A stretch of DNA of 64,000 nucleotides from Eurosta solidaginis (lineage: Eukaryota; Arthropoda; Insecta; Diptera; Tephritidae): contig NC_090323.1 in assembly GCF_040869045.1 (NCBI RefSeq), positions 158,182,426 to 158,246,425 on the forward strand, written 5' to 3'. The notes under the pieces were generated by a model. That model was not told the origin of the DNA and did no database searches. It saw only the letters and a list, made by a program, of their open reading frames with translations. Made by a program: the position numbers and the translations under genes. Below, piece by piece: positions 32,366 through 43,589 of the stretch (positions are counted from its first letter, which is position 1; each line of letters starts with the position of its first letter).

Positions 32366-33496
32366 TTTTTATTTGGAGAGTAGTTTCACATGCATTTTTG
32401 TATCGTTTAAAGTCAATCACAGCGGAAGGAAGGGCAAATGGAATAGGAATATGAAAAGGAATGAGAACGGAAACAGAAATATGAATAGAAGTATAAAAAG
32501 AGTAGATATAGGTAAATAGAGATGAATAGGCCAGGGACTACAATTAAGAATTGAAATAGAAACAGGGCGAGTAAGAGGAAAGTTACGATGGAAAAAAAAA
32601 AATTTAAGAAAGATCAGCCTAGGTGGCAGAGGGGAAGAAAGGCAAAAGGAAAAGACGGAAGCTTTGTGGAACAGAGAAAAGAGAGTGACGAGAAAGAGAT
32701 CCAAGAAGAGGCAGATTGGGAGCGATAAGAAGAAAGGGAAGCGAAGCAACATCTTTTAAATGTAAGCAAGTAAATTTAAGGCCAGGACAACGCTAGAAAC
32801 GTCGGAGTAATAGAAAACACCCATTTCACCCTCCAAAAGACCAATGAATGAGCTATCGTTCGTAATGAAAAAAAAAAAACTAAATTTTTCCAAATGAGAA
32901 ATCAGGAAATATCGTGTTTTTTAATACTGCATTTCCTTGTATTACTGTGGCCTTTGGTTAGATTTTTTGTGCTTGACCTTGCCGCCTATTACTCCATGTA
33001 CATGCTTTTAATTTAATCAAGCACCTCATCGACCGTTTTACTCCCTATCACGAAGGGATTAAGAGCCACGCCACCTAGATGGGAGAGTCTTTGCCTTGCC
33101 ATAGCGACGCATTCGCAGAGAATGTGTACCGGAGTTGCATCCTCCAGCTCACAAAAACGACAGATTGGAGTATCGGAGAGCATTCCGCTCACATAATCAT
33201 CTGGATTGTTCGTGAATCACATTCTTGAGTATGGTCGTCTAGATATTTTACATTCGACCTATGAAAAGTACTTGGCTGGATTTTTTGACCTACAATTACA
33301 TCGAATTTTTGGCAGATAGATTCTAATCATACAATCAACGCCTCAAACACGAATTTTTTATTGCTCCAAACATGTTGCAATTGATAATTTATTCGGCTTC
33401 CTTTAGGATGGTAGGTAGGTATAATGACTGTGATCCAGGTCGCCCAATTGGCTAATAAATAGTTAACTCGGCTATGTACTTCAACCAGCCCGAGTT
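32366..33496 (+). repeat. Direct duplicate B of a ~1.15-kb segment
   Basis: Counterpart of 28517-29694 with small deletions in the purine-rich tract (32590-32640). It also contains the decayed minus-strand non-LTR C-terminal finger near 33020-33180. ORFs in the purine tract are composition artefacts. Confidence 0.85.
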
Positions 33497-33649
33497 GTTT
33501 ATAAAATCAAGAATATTTGGAATCCCTTTTTCCACAATTTACCCAGATCTTCAAAAAAAGAGGCCTGCGAAGGATCATAGACGTGTTCTATGTAGAGCGT
33601 GTTCTACATAGAATAGAAAGTATCTTCAGTAGTTACATCCTTACCACTT

Positions 33650-33960
33650 CTGCAGTGGTCATTCTGGAGTGCCAATCTTTTCTATATATATACTTTGTTG
33701 CCGCTTAAGCGTTTAAATAGTTATGGCCGTCCAACAAGTCGCGCAGCCGCTTCTTCGCTCTGCCAACTGGCGCCAATTGGCCACACCAATCGCTTACCAC
33801 CTGGTCCTTCCAGCGGACCCTCTTCCTCTGTTTCCATGGCCGAGTTCCGATAAAAATACTTTCTTAGCCGGAGTGTTATCTTTCATTCCCATAACATGGC
33901 CTAGCCAGCGTAGCCACTGCGTTTTAATTCTTTCTTTCTGTATACGTGCCTAAAACCCAG
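33650..33960 (-). pseudogene. Non-LTR retrotransposon C-terminal fragment, second type
   Basis: The minus strand reads WLGHVMGMKDNTPAKKVF, then a Gly/Arg-rich step, then GVANWRQLAERRSG. This matches the tail found after the RT of some non-LTR elements (RWLGHVxRMxDxxPAKxVF...W...A.DR..WR). It has stops and frame changes. It is unrelated to the CCHC-tailed fragments elsewhere in the window. Confidence 0.6.
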
Positions 33961-34089
33961 TGCAGACCGCTAAAAGCTTCCGCAGATCTCACCGGAAGAC
34001 TCCTTAATATCGAACTGCTTGTGATGCTCTTCCATTCTTGCTGAGCTTTTTTCACGTCCAAATTTCGAATTTACCCCTTGGCTACGTCT

Positions 34090-34620
34090 AGGGATATGCC
34101 TACTTCCGTCTACTGAGCCCTTACGTGTTAGTCATTTCCTTTGATTCCACTATGACGCGAAACCTAAATAATGAATATTTATAGTGTCATTTCGAGTTAC
34201 GTAGAAATCTCTAGAGAATTTGAATTTATTTCAGCTCCCATACCTGTGTCTAGCTTGCAGCAGTCGGTGTAGATTTGTATTTTGTTATTAGTTGGACATA
34301 TACCCTTCTTTTATCATTTCTACTTGGAAGGATAGTGTTAACGCTGTCCTCAAGCTGCATTTTGCGGAGATATTAATCTATTTCGGAATTAAAAGTTTCC
34401 GCTGGAAGTAAATTAAAAGTACTGCTATGTGCTTTCTGAGTATCGTTCCAGTACCCAGATTTTCTGAGTTTCAGCGCCAACGTACAATAGATGATTCTGA
34501 TACCACTTGGTGTGGTGGGACCAACAACATAAGCTAGAAGCAAAATGCCTATTGTATAACCAGACACTAGCCGAATCAGGAAGACGGAATGAGAGCAAGA
34601 GACTTGTTACTTCCAAGAAA
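34090..34620 (-). pseudogene. Non-LTR RNase H fragment
   Basis: The minus strand contains KIQIYTDCCKLDTGMGAEI, which matches the first RNase H motif (IYTDGSK.. .G.GAG.Y) with Gly-Ser replaced by Cys-Cys. Upstream, LPSRNDKRRVYV-like sequence fits the linker between RT and RNase H. Several stops are present. Confidence 0.5.
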
Positions 34621-34639
34621 CTTTAGCGCCAACAGCACA

Positions 34640-35090
34640 GTATATTTTGAACAAAGGCGAGCTACTTTCTTGCATAGCTAAAATTTTTTTGGCGCTGGTT
34701 TCCTTATGGAAACTATAACTATAAAATATTTAGCGTCCACCTCAAAAAAAAAAAATACTTTTCACCTCAATATTATTCACCTTCTAGAAAAAAAATTATA
34801 ATCAAACGTTCTTCGTAGGTTTATCAAAAGAAATAAATAAATTCAATGGAATCAAAATGATATCAAAACAATAAATATGTAGTGTAGGAGCATTACTTAA
34901 GTAGGCGAAAAGTTCGATAAGTAAAGTATACATATACATATGTATGTATGTATACGTATATGTAAATGGGTATGTGTAGGGGCACAAAATATGTGAATCA
35001 CACTTTTACTTTACGGATATGATGTTGATTGTATTTTTTTAAAATGCGATTTTTAAAGCGCTGTTCTAGAACGAATGATGGGTTGGCAAA
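34640..35090. other. No gene recognised; ATGT microsatellite
   Basis: AT-rich, with an A-run at about 34747 and a (TATG)n-like tract at about 34930-34975. No gene is supported. Confidence 0.4.
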
Positions 35091-35094
35091 AGAA

Positions 35095-36769
35095 AAAATA
35101 CACCAAAAACTGGAAGCGCAGCTTAGTTTGGCAGATTACCCTGAGAGATTAAATATGATTATGCATAGCCTCACGGAAAGGCTAAATACATAGCCATCTG
35201 CGCTTTTATTGACATCTCAGGCAGGGGCTTTCGATAACACGACACATGACGTTTTCGAACAAACTACGATTGGCAAGGATATAAGCCCAATAAACATCCG
35301 CTGGGTGATTTCCGTGCTAAAGAGAAGAAAAATCAGTCTTGAGCTAGGAGGGAGAACTGAGTCAATTGTGGCCAATAGGGGATACCTCAAGGGGGTGTAC
35401 TCTCTCGTCTCTTGTGGATCCTAGTCATAGGTGACCTCTTCAATTACTGAATTCCAATGCATTTGACACACAAGGGTATGCAGCTGACTTAGTAATCTGT
35501 ATCACAGGGATGTACGAGCAACGAAAAAACAATATCCAATCGCATGCAACAAGCCCTACGCATCATAGAAAGGTGGTGTGATACCAAATGCTTGTCTATC
35601 AATCCTAACAAAACTGTCCTAGTGCTCTTTAATTGAAAAAGGAAACGATCTATGCCAGAACCATCCCTGGGTAGCACCAAAATACGTTTGTCAATGGAAG
35701 AAAAATACCTAAGGGTTACACTGGACAGAATCCTCGCGGGGAATGTGCATCTAGATGCTACTTTGAACAAAGCTATAAGAGCTTTTTCGTCGGCTCCCGA
35801 CTCTATGGCAAAACATAGGGATTATCTCCCAAAAGGGATACTGGACATTTAATGCTGTTGTGAAGTCAATAACCACCTATGCTTCCTTAGTTTGGTGGCT
35901 CAAAACCACTCGAAGAACAGCAATAATAAATGCATCAGTTAGTTTGTATTGGCATAATGGGTACGATGAGAACCTACCCTGCTGATGCACTAAATGCCTT
36001 AGTGGGAATACCTTTCTTCACTCTTCTAATAGAGAAAGAAGCAGCACTTGTAGCAAAAAGACTTCAAAATATTTCCGAACTATAGAGCGCAGTTGCAGTC
36101 GTACACAATTACTTCTAAGCTAGTGGATGAATGCATTGGTAAATAATCTTAGAGCTAAAAGCAAGATTTTGTTGAAATGGGCTCCCGTGCATTAAGGATA
36201 TGAAGGTAGTGAACAGGCGCATTTGCTAGCCAAGCATGATACTTTAGCAGCATTCTATGATCTAGAGTCCTTTTGTGGGCTGATAAGAGCACACACTAGA
36301 GAAACCACAAGTAACTGTGAAATAGAGCAGTTTAAACGACACTGGATTGAATGCCCAGGGCAAAAGCTGGCCAAACTGTTTTTACTCCCAGCAACAAGTT
36401 TATAAGCTAAACTCATTAATTTAAGCATGGAGCACCTACGAACTCTCACGTGGTGCTATACGGGACATTGTTGTTAACGATATCACCTAATAAGTAAATC
36501 TATGCGATAAACAAATCTGTCGCTTTTGTGAATTGGAAGATAAAACGCCGGTGCACATTCTCTGCGTATGCGTCGCTTTAATAAGGGAGATACTAGCCAT
36601 CAAGCTGGTGTGATCCTTCATGATATGGAGTACAAAGCCTGAAGAGGTACATATGTAAATACATAAGAAGCCTCCACATACTGTAACAGGTGGACGAAAA
36701 GGCCAAGAACTGTGTTTTTTAATGAATAGGAGCAACTAGCATTTCACTTCAAGCAGATTTATAATCAGG
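35095..36769 (+). pseudogene. RNase H-bearing non-LTR retrotransposon, plus strand
   Basis: RT pieces: LTSQAGAFDNTTHDVFEQT and ISLELGGRTESIVANRGYLK (35205-35400). In other frames come YADLVIC-equivalent sequence near 35485 and WCDTKCLSINPNKTVLVLF near 35575. The RNase H end reads GYEGSEQAHLLAKHDTLAAF at about 36195-36260. The C-terminal finger CRFCELEDKTPVHILCVC lies at about 36520-36575. The order RT, RNase H, finger is intact, but stops and frameshifts are many. The endonuclease is absent. A SINE sits at its 3' edge. Confidence 0.85.
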
Positions 36770-36779
36770 ATAAAAGCCC

Positions 36780-37141
36780 TGCGGTCACCGTGGTGTGATG
36801 GTAGCGTGCTCCGCCTACCACACCGTATGCCCTGGGTTCACACCCCGGGCAAAGCAACATCAACATTTTAGAAAAAAGCTTTTTCAATTAGAAGAAAATT
36901 TTTCTAAGCGGTGTCGCCCCTCGGCAGTGTTTGGCAAGCGCTCCGGGTGTATTTGTGCCATGAAAGGCTCTCAGTGAAAACTCACCTGCCTTGCAGATGC
37001 CGTTCGGAGTCGGCATAAAACTTGTAGGTCCCGTCCGGCCAATTTGTAGGGAAAAGTAAGAGGAGCACGATGCAAATTGGAAGAGAAGCTCGGCCTTAGA
37101 TCTCTTCGGAGGTTATTGCGCCTTACATTTTTATTTTATTT
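36780..37141 (+). mobile_element. tRNA-derived SINE
   Basis: A 362-bp SINE with a tRNA-like head (ACCGTGGTGTGATGGTAGCG; B-box GGGTTCACACCCC) and the conserved body to GCGCCTTACATTTTTATTTTATT. It is flanked by the 10-bp duplication ATAAAAGCCC at 36770-36779 and 37142-37151. Confidence 0.9.
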
Positions 37142-37151
37142 ATAAAAGCCC

Positions 37152-38234
37152 AAACGAAGCGCCGTACTCAGCTTTCGGTGCCATTTTTGTTTTTAGCAAC
37201 CCGTGCATTCAGAAGTAATGTTTTTGCAAAAATTTTAATTTTTTTACTTTTTCATGTTTCACTGCAATTACTAACACAAAATTAAAAATTAAAATCGATT
37301 TTAAATCATTCAATTTGCATTCACACCCGCCCCGCTGCCTCCTCATCATGCCTACCAGGATTTGTATTTTTCCTTGCGGCTCAATGGTTCCGCGTCTGCT
37401 GCAGCTGCCTCTGCACAACAAAAACATAAAAAATGTTCCGAATGATCACAGCTGAATGACTTGGACATGATTGGTTTATGCGCAGATTTAAAGGCACGTA
37501 AAATATTATTATTCATTGACGAGAAATTGACAAATTGTATTTTTAGGTTTATGATGATGATGTTTTGCTGATTGCCAATGCTACTAAGTAAGTTTATGCT
37601 ATGATTTACAATTTTACACTTGAACTTTTAATGAAATATTTTTTTATAATAATTTAAACTTTTTTTATTTAACAATTGACCGGTAGCAAGTACAATGTGC
37701 GTTTAATTGAGATTTGATTTTCTTCATTTTTTGAACGTTAACATTTAAATATAAAATTTATGTGCGTTTTTTTTATTGTTGCCTATCTTTAGGTATGCTT
37801 TTACATATATATATGTCGATATGTATAAGCGCGTCTACACAGAGGCGTATGAGTAATGCTCGTGCACACTCGTATTCCTGCCACACAATATTTACAATAA
37901 TGTTATGATTTTTTTTTGTAAAAAAAATTGAAGCGCTTCCTTCCTTTTAGAGCGTTCTTACCGCACGAAATGAGAGTGACCAACTGATTTTTCAGACGCT
38001 AGAATTCTTTGAGTCCAACGTTATATTCGAAACCGCAACGCGAAGCAAACGACACTGCTAACTACAAGCAAGGAAGGCAGCGTCTTAGGCGGCGCTGTTG
38101 ACGTTGCACAGTGGGATGGTCAGTCGTTTTTTGTTTGTTTTATCAATTTACTTAATATATCAAAAAATATGTGTACGATGTTCTCTGAATTTAATTAAGT
38201 AAATTGGGCTATAGGATCATTTTTATCTCAGTTA
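37152..38234. other. No established gene; possible promoter or microexon signals
   Basis: No ORF of note. Two weak signals are listed under findings: an acceptor/donor-bounded 41-nt plus-strand segment at 37547-37587, and a minus-strand TCAGTT initiator-like motif at 37982-37987 followed by GTAAGA. Neither is strong enough to call as a gene. Confidence 0.3.
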
Positions 38235-38556
38235 TTGTAAATAAAATAAAATAAACTAAAATGATGTAAAGTAAAACAAATAAAATAATATCAAATAAAA
38301 TTAAAAAAATAAAACAAGTAAAGGTGCCAACCACCCTTCTGAATTTTGATTTCTGAATTTTTGTTTCTGAGTTTTGACTTCTAAGTTATGGCTTTCTGAA
38401 AACGGGTTCTCACTTATGTTTTCAGAAAAAAAATGTTTTTGAATTTTTGTTTTTTAAATTTATGGGGGAACCAAAAATAAAATAATGTATAAAAAAAATA
38501 AAAATTAACAAAAAAAAAATTATATATGTATAATAAAATAAAATTACAAAAAAAAA
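38235..38556 (+). repeat. (TAAAA)n-rich tract with duplicated block
   Basis: Simple TAAAA-type repeats. 38330-38500 (CTTCTGAATTTTGATTTCTG onward) recurs at 40195-40390, about 1.86 kb away, so the family H element at 38557 separates two copies of a local tandem duplication. Confidence 0.7.
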
Positions 38557-39958
38557 ACAAGTAAAGGTGTCTAAGTTCGGGTGTAACCGAACATTATATA
38601 CTCAGCGTGAGCTTCATTTCAGATAAATTACTTTTCTACATAACACGTGGCACCGCCCATTTAAAAAAAAAAAAAATTTCTCCCCATTTCCTCTTACAAT
38701 AATACTTGATAAGTGAAATATATTGATTCATAACTATTTTTTGCTAAGTTATCGCATATTATTCTGGTCTACGACCCTTTTAAACTTGTTTTATATCTAA
38801 GTTGCCGTGGTCTTTAACCGATCACGTCCTTTTTTACTAGAAATATTTTCTGCTATAAGGAAAATATGTGTTCACGATTTTATTACGATCCGTTAATTTT
38901 TCTTCGAGTTATGGCTCCCGAAACATAGAAAATTGCTTAGTCATAAAAAGGGCGGCGCCACACCCATTTTCAAAAATTTTAGTGTTTTCCAATTTAATGC
39001 TATAATTAAATTTAAAAAGTAAAATTCTATTGATACAAAGCTCTTTTTCGCTAAGATATAGCTTATATTTTCGTCTACGACCCTTTTAAAAATCTTTTAT
39101 ATAAAAGTGGGCGTGGTCTTTAATCGATCTCGTCCATTTTTTCTAGAAATATTTCCTGCAATAGGGAAAATCTGTGTACCCAATTTTATTACGATCCGTT
39201 AATTTTTCTTCAAGTTATGGCTCCCGAAACATAGAAAATTGCTGTGTCATAAAAGGGGCGGTGCCACGCCCATCTTTTAAAAATTTTAAGTTTTTCCTAT
39301 TTAATGTTATAAATCCACTTGGTAAATGAAATACCATTGATATAAAGCTCTTTTTTGCAAAGATATTGCTTATTTTATTCGTCCACGACCCTTTTAAAAA
39401 TCTTTTATATAAAAGTGGGCGTGGTCCTTAACCGATTTCGTTAATTTTTTTTTTCAAAGCATTCCTTATAGTAAAAGCAATCTCTCTGCCGAATTTTGTT
39501 ACGATAGGTTTAACGATTTTTGATTTATGATTAATAATATTTGTAAAATTGATTTAATCACAAGTGGGCTGTGCCACGCCCATTTAAAAATATTTTTATC
39601 AAGAGTCTCAATATCAGTCCACACGTCAAATTTCAACATTCTGGGTGTATTATTTACTAAATAATCAGGTTTTTTGTGTTTTCCAAAATGTTATGTATAT
39701 AAAAAGTGGGCGTGGTTATCATCCGATTTCGCTCATTTTTAATACCAATCTATTCTGGGTCCAGATAAGCTCGTTTACCAAATTTGGTAAGATATATCAA
39801 TATTTACGGACATGGCTCAATCAAATTTTTTTTCAACTCTGATGATTTTGATATATGAGAAAGTCTATATATATCTCGATTCCTTTATACCTGTACAACC
39901 AACCGTTATCCAATCAAAGTTAATATACTCTGTGTGCAACGCACGCTGAGTATAAAAA
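38557..39958 (+). mobile_element. Family H element, end-to-end copy without satellite
   Basis: Begins ACAAGTAAAGG with the GTTCGG/CCGAAC hairpin and ends with the hairpin TGTGCAACGCACGCTGAGTATAAAAA-type terminus. The 1.4-kb body contains internal units of about 306 bp (ATTACGATCCGTTAATTTTT at 38882 and 39188) with GGGCGTGG motifs, in place of the 130-bp satellite of the copy at 8141. It inserted in A-rich sequence. No ORF is present. Confidence 0.8.
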
Positions 39959-40461
39959 TGAAATAAAATGAAGTAAAAGTAAAGGAAAATAAAATAAAAT
40001 TAAATTAAAATATGATTGTAGCGACCTTTCCACAGTTGGATAAAATAACATAATATAAAATAAAAAAAATATAATGAAATATTAAAAATAAAAAAATTAA
40101 AAATTAAAGTAAAATAAAATAAAATAATATAAAATAAAATTTAAAAGCTATAATAAAACAGAAAAATAAAATAAAAATAAAGTTAACAACCCCATCCCGC
40201 CCTGCCTTCTGAATTTTGATTTCTGAATTTTTGTTTCTGGGTTTTGAATTTTAAGTTTTGGCTTTCTGAAAAAAGGTTCTGACTAATGTTTTCTGAAAAA
40301 ATGTGCTTCTGAATTTTTGTTTTCTCAATTTATGGGGGGAACCAAAAAAGAAATAATATAAAAAAATTAACAAAAAACACTTATATATAGTTAAAAAAAA
40401 AAAAAAAAAATATAATGAAATAAAGTAAAATAAAATAATATAAAATAAAATAAAAAAGTTG
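39959..40461 (+). repeat. (TAAAA)n-rich tract, second half
   Basis: Simple AAATAAAAT-type repeat with the second copy of the TTCTGAATTTTGATTTCTG block at 40195-40390. It continues after the hAT element to about 41400. Confidence 0.7.
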
Positions 40462-40469
40462 TATAAAAT

Positions 40470-41217
40470 CAGACCTGTAAAGTACTGAGTACATACTTGT
40501 AGTAGTACCAAATAAGTACAAGTATTCAAGTATTTCAAATCTAAGTACAAAGTATCAGTACTAGGGTACTTGTATTTCGAATCCGAAAGTACAAGTAGAT
40601 ACACTTACGAAATACTTGCAAGTACACCAAAGTACGTTTTCTGATAAAATATGTCACTTTGATTCATAAATGGAAAATCACAATATGAGTAAAATTTATA
40701 TTAGAAAGCAACAAGAAGTAAAACAACATATCAAATAAGTACAAATTGTACAATAGCTAACAATATTAAAGTAGTTTTGCGTTTGCCTTCATTAGAACTA
40801 GCTTTTCAAACGAAAAGACCGTGACTGATTGCCTTCTAGGACTATAAATAATGCCTGCTAAGGAAAATAAACGCTATACTGGGTCGGAGGAAGCTGAGGG
40901 TGTATTCATTTTGAGTGATAGGTCCTTCATAAGAGGATAACTCTGAAGCATATTGAAATCTGTTGATGTATCATTAAAATACCTGTAAAACTCTTCTTCA
41001 ACCATTTTGTCAAAGTTAGGTGATCGTAGGGTGCTAGTTGATCCGCTTCAAAACCGTTCAATACTTATCAAAGTACTTCGAAAGTACTTACAAGTACTTT
41101 ACTTGTACTTCAACAATTCAAGTACAAGTACCTCGATACTTATACTTGTACTCATTTTTCGAAGTACTGAGGTACTGATACTTGTACTTGTACTGGTACT
41201 TTTTCTTTACAGGTCTG
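40470..41217 (-). mobile_element. hAT element, internally deleted
   Basis: Terminal inverted repeats CAGACCTGTAAAG/CTTTACAGGTCTG are flanked by an 8-bp duplication with one mismatch (TATAAAAT 40462-40469; TTTAAAAT 41218-41225). Dense AAGTACTTG/CAAGTACTT words fill both subterminal regions, a typical arrangement of transposase-binding repeats. The 748-bp length and residual C-terminal coding part (40769-41002, minus) show internal deletion. Confidence 0.9.
40769..41002 (-). pseudogene. hAT transposase dimerisation domain remnant
   Basis: The minus strand reads VEEEFYRYFNDTSTDFNMLQ, then an in-frame TAG at 40874-40876, then RLFSLAGIIYSPRRQS and FEKLVLMKANAKLL. This is the hAT C-terminal dimerisation domain (…S..ER.FS.AG.I..PRR…L……LVLLK.N). 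The stop replaces the codon just before RLFS, where Glu is usual. Only ~78 codons remain of a ~600-residue protein. Confidence 0.85.
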
Positions 41218-41404
41218 TTTAAAATATAACAAGATAAAAATAAAAAACGACAAAATTGTGTAAAATAAAAATAAATAAACTAAAAAAACTAAAAAAAATA
41301 AAATAAATTAAAATAAAACGAAATAAAATAGCATAAAGTAAAATAAAAAATAAAAATTAATAAAATAAAATAAAAAAAACTATAATATAATAAAATAAAT
41401 AAAT

Positions 41405-41680
41405 TGTTTGTTATCGAAAAGTTATTGACTTATCAACGAGAAATTATCGATATGTTATCAATTTGCTATAGGAGTTTTACCAATTTCTTATCGAATTGTT
41501 ATCGAAAAGTTATCGATTTGTAATCAATAAGTTACCGATAAATTAAGGCAAAGCTATCGAAATGTTAAGAAAAGGATACTAAAAACAAAAAAAAGGATAT
41601 TCATTTCTTTGCGGAAAAATAAATACTTGTTATCGGAGTGTTACCAATTTGTTATCGGCGTACTATATATTCATTGATAA
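41405..41680. repeat. Degenerate TTATCGA short tandem repeat
   Basis: About 20 occurrences of GTTATCGA and close variants at ~11-bp steps, including ATTATCGATATG and AGTTATCGATTTG. It is the same repeat type as 14960-15185. The TATCGATA-like sites resemble the Drosophila DRE core, but the density fits a decayed microsatellite equally well. Confidence 0.6.
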
Positions 41681-43380
41681 GATGCCGAGGAAGCTCTTCG
41701 CAAAAAGCCCGGAACTATTTGTTTATGGTAAAGTAACCTGTGGGTTAACTTTATTAACTCCTGTGCGAAATCAAAATTACTTAAAAACATTAGTTTCCTA
41801 GACGTACAACTGCATGTTTACACATCGAACTTTACGAGTACTTGGTACGCACGCCATTTTTTCGATTGGTAAATATATGAACTTTTGAATATTGAATGAT
41901 TTACAGCTCCAGCTGCTGTCACATATTTAATGTAGGTACAAGTACCTTTATAATATCCCACTGTGCATCTCGTCAACTTCAAACTGAAGAACCAACAAAA
42001 CGCCAAACACACTCACACAATAAAACATTATAATTTACCGTTTAAGTATAAAAATGTAACCATTCAGGCTCATTTTACATACTTGTATTACAGTAGATAT
42101 TATTATTATCGTTTCAATTATCAATGTGTTGGTTTTGGGGTTTTTTTCGGTTGGGCGCTATGTTAAAATAAAATAATTTGGGTGTGTAATAAACGCAGGG
42201 CTTAGCAGAGCGCAGTGGGGAACAGTTACGAGTGTTGTGTGTATAGAAAATATTTAAAACAAAATAAATATTAATAATAGTAGGTAAGTGGATATGTCGC
42301 ATAGGACAATTGATGCAAAGCGAAGGCGTGTAAATATCTACACATTTTTGTATGTACACGTGTAAAAAAAGCCGACTAAATTTTTTTCAAAAATATGGAT
42401 TCACAACTGCGGTCAGAATACTGTGCTCGACTAGCCCCACAATACTTAATGAAAGGCCGTCTTTAGAACTCCGTCACTTAAGCGGTTTTTCATATAGATG
42501 CGGTTAATTCAATCTTATGCATTATGCGTAGATTGCACGTAATTTTATGGATAACGGTAGATTGGGCGACACTGGCGCTATCTGACATGGAAAAGTAGCC
42601 AACTTGCAACTTTTGTTGCAAGGAAAGCATAAAAAGAAGAATTTGTCATTTGCTTTGGCTAAGCGTGCTGGCGCACTTTGCAAGTGAAATTATTTTTCCT
42701 GAACTGAACTGAATAAAATTTATTTTGCACTCATACGAGAATATGAATCGTAGTCCATCGTTCCCCATCTAAGTTAAGTTTTCGCAATACCAGTTAGCGT
42801 GCGGGATCGGTTTTTTGTGGTAAGAACTGGGGGTTTTCGCCCTACGCTATTCATATTTCATGTGATTTGCAATTTGTAGACAATTATGGTTATTTTTTCT
42901 TTAAAGATAACTCTATTACTTTAAATAAATACCGTTGCTTTTACGAAAACTGCTAGCGACTTACTAACTTTCTCGTCCTAACATATCACCCAAAGCTCTG
43001 AAGTATTATCAATCTTCACCACAAGAACTAAAAACTTGCGTTACGTAGCTGTAGTGACCGTAAAAATTATGCAAAAGGGGAACATTTTTCGTCGGATTTT
43101 TTTTATCTTTGGTGTATGTACATATGTATGCAGGCTCCTATGGGTTGTAGACCGCTTCTAAACGCAACTTCGAAGCAAAGGGTCTAACAAATAAACCGTC
43201 AGCACAATAAAGTGGTGTTGAGCAAAGACCTACCAACCCTTTAGGAGGGTTAGTTTGACGTGGCGCTAAATCAGGCGCCCATGCTCCCGGGAAAGGTTTC
43301 TCGGCTAAGGGCGTAGTCATGATAAGGCATCACTTATGTATGCTCATATATTCCATTTAACTTCAGAAGTAAAGACCTTA
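41681..43380. other. No gene recognised
   Basis: Mixed sequence without a supported ORF, exon chain or mobile element ends. 43138-43320 is GC-richer than its surroundings and lacks stops on the minus strand, but it shows no motif I recognise. Confidence 0.35.
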
Positions 43381-43589
43381 GACGGGCCCTTATCCTGGCA
43401 TTCTGTTACATGGCTCGCAACCGCCAATATTTATGTTCCAGCATCCTTGAAGAGGTATAACGGCAAAGCAACATATTTGACCAATTATCAAAAATTCTGA
43501 GACTGCAATCCTTCGCTAACGATGCAGGTTGCCTCAATAGAAGCGCTAGATCATGGTACTCAAGATGTTATTAAGTTCTTAAAATAAAT

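Noticed and set aside
32417..32752. Hydrophobic 111-residue minus-strand ORF
   Set aside because: Opposite strand of a purine-rich tract; the Leu/Phe/Pro/Ser run comes from CT-rich composition.
43138..43320. 60-residue GC-richer minus-strand ORF as a host exon
   Set aside because: No convincing splice sites at its edges and no recognisable motif.
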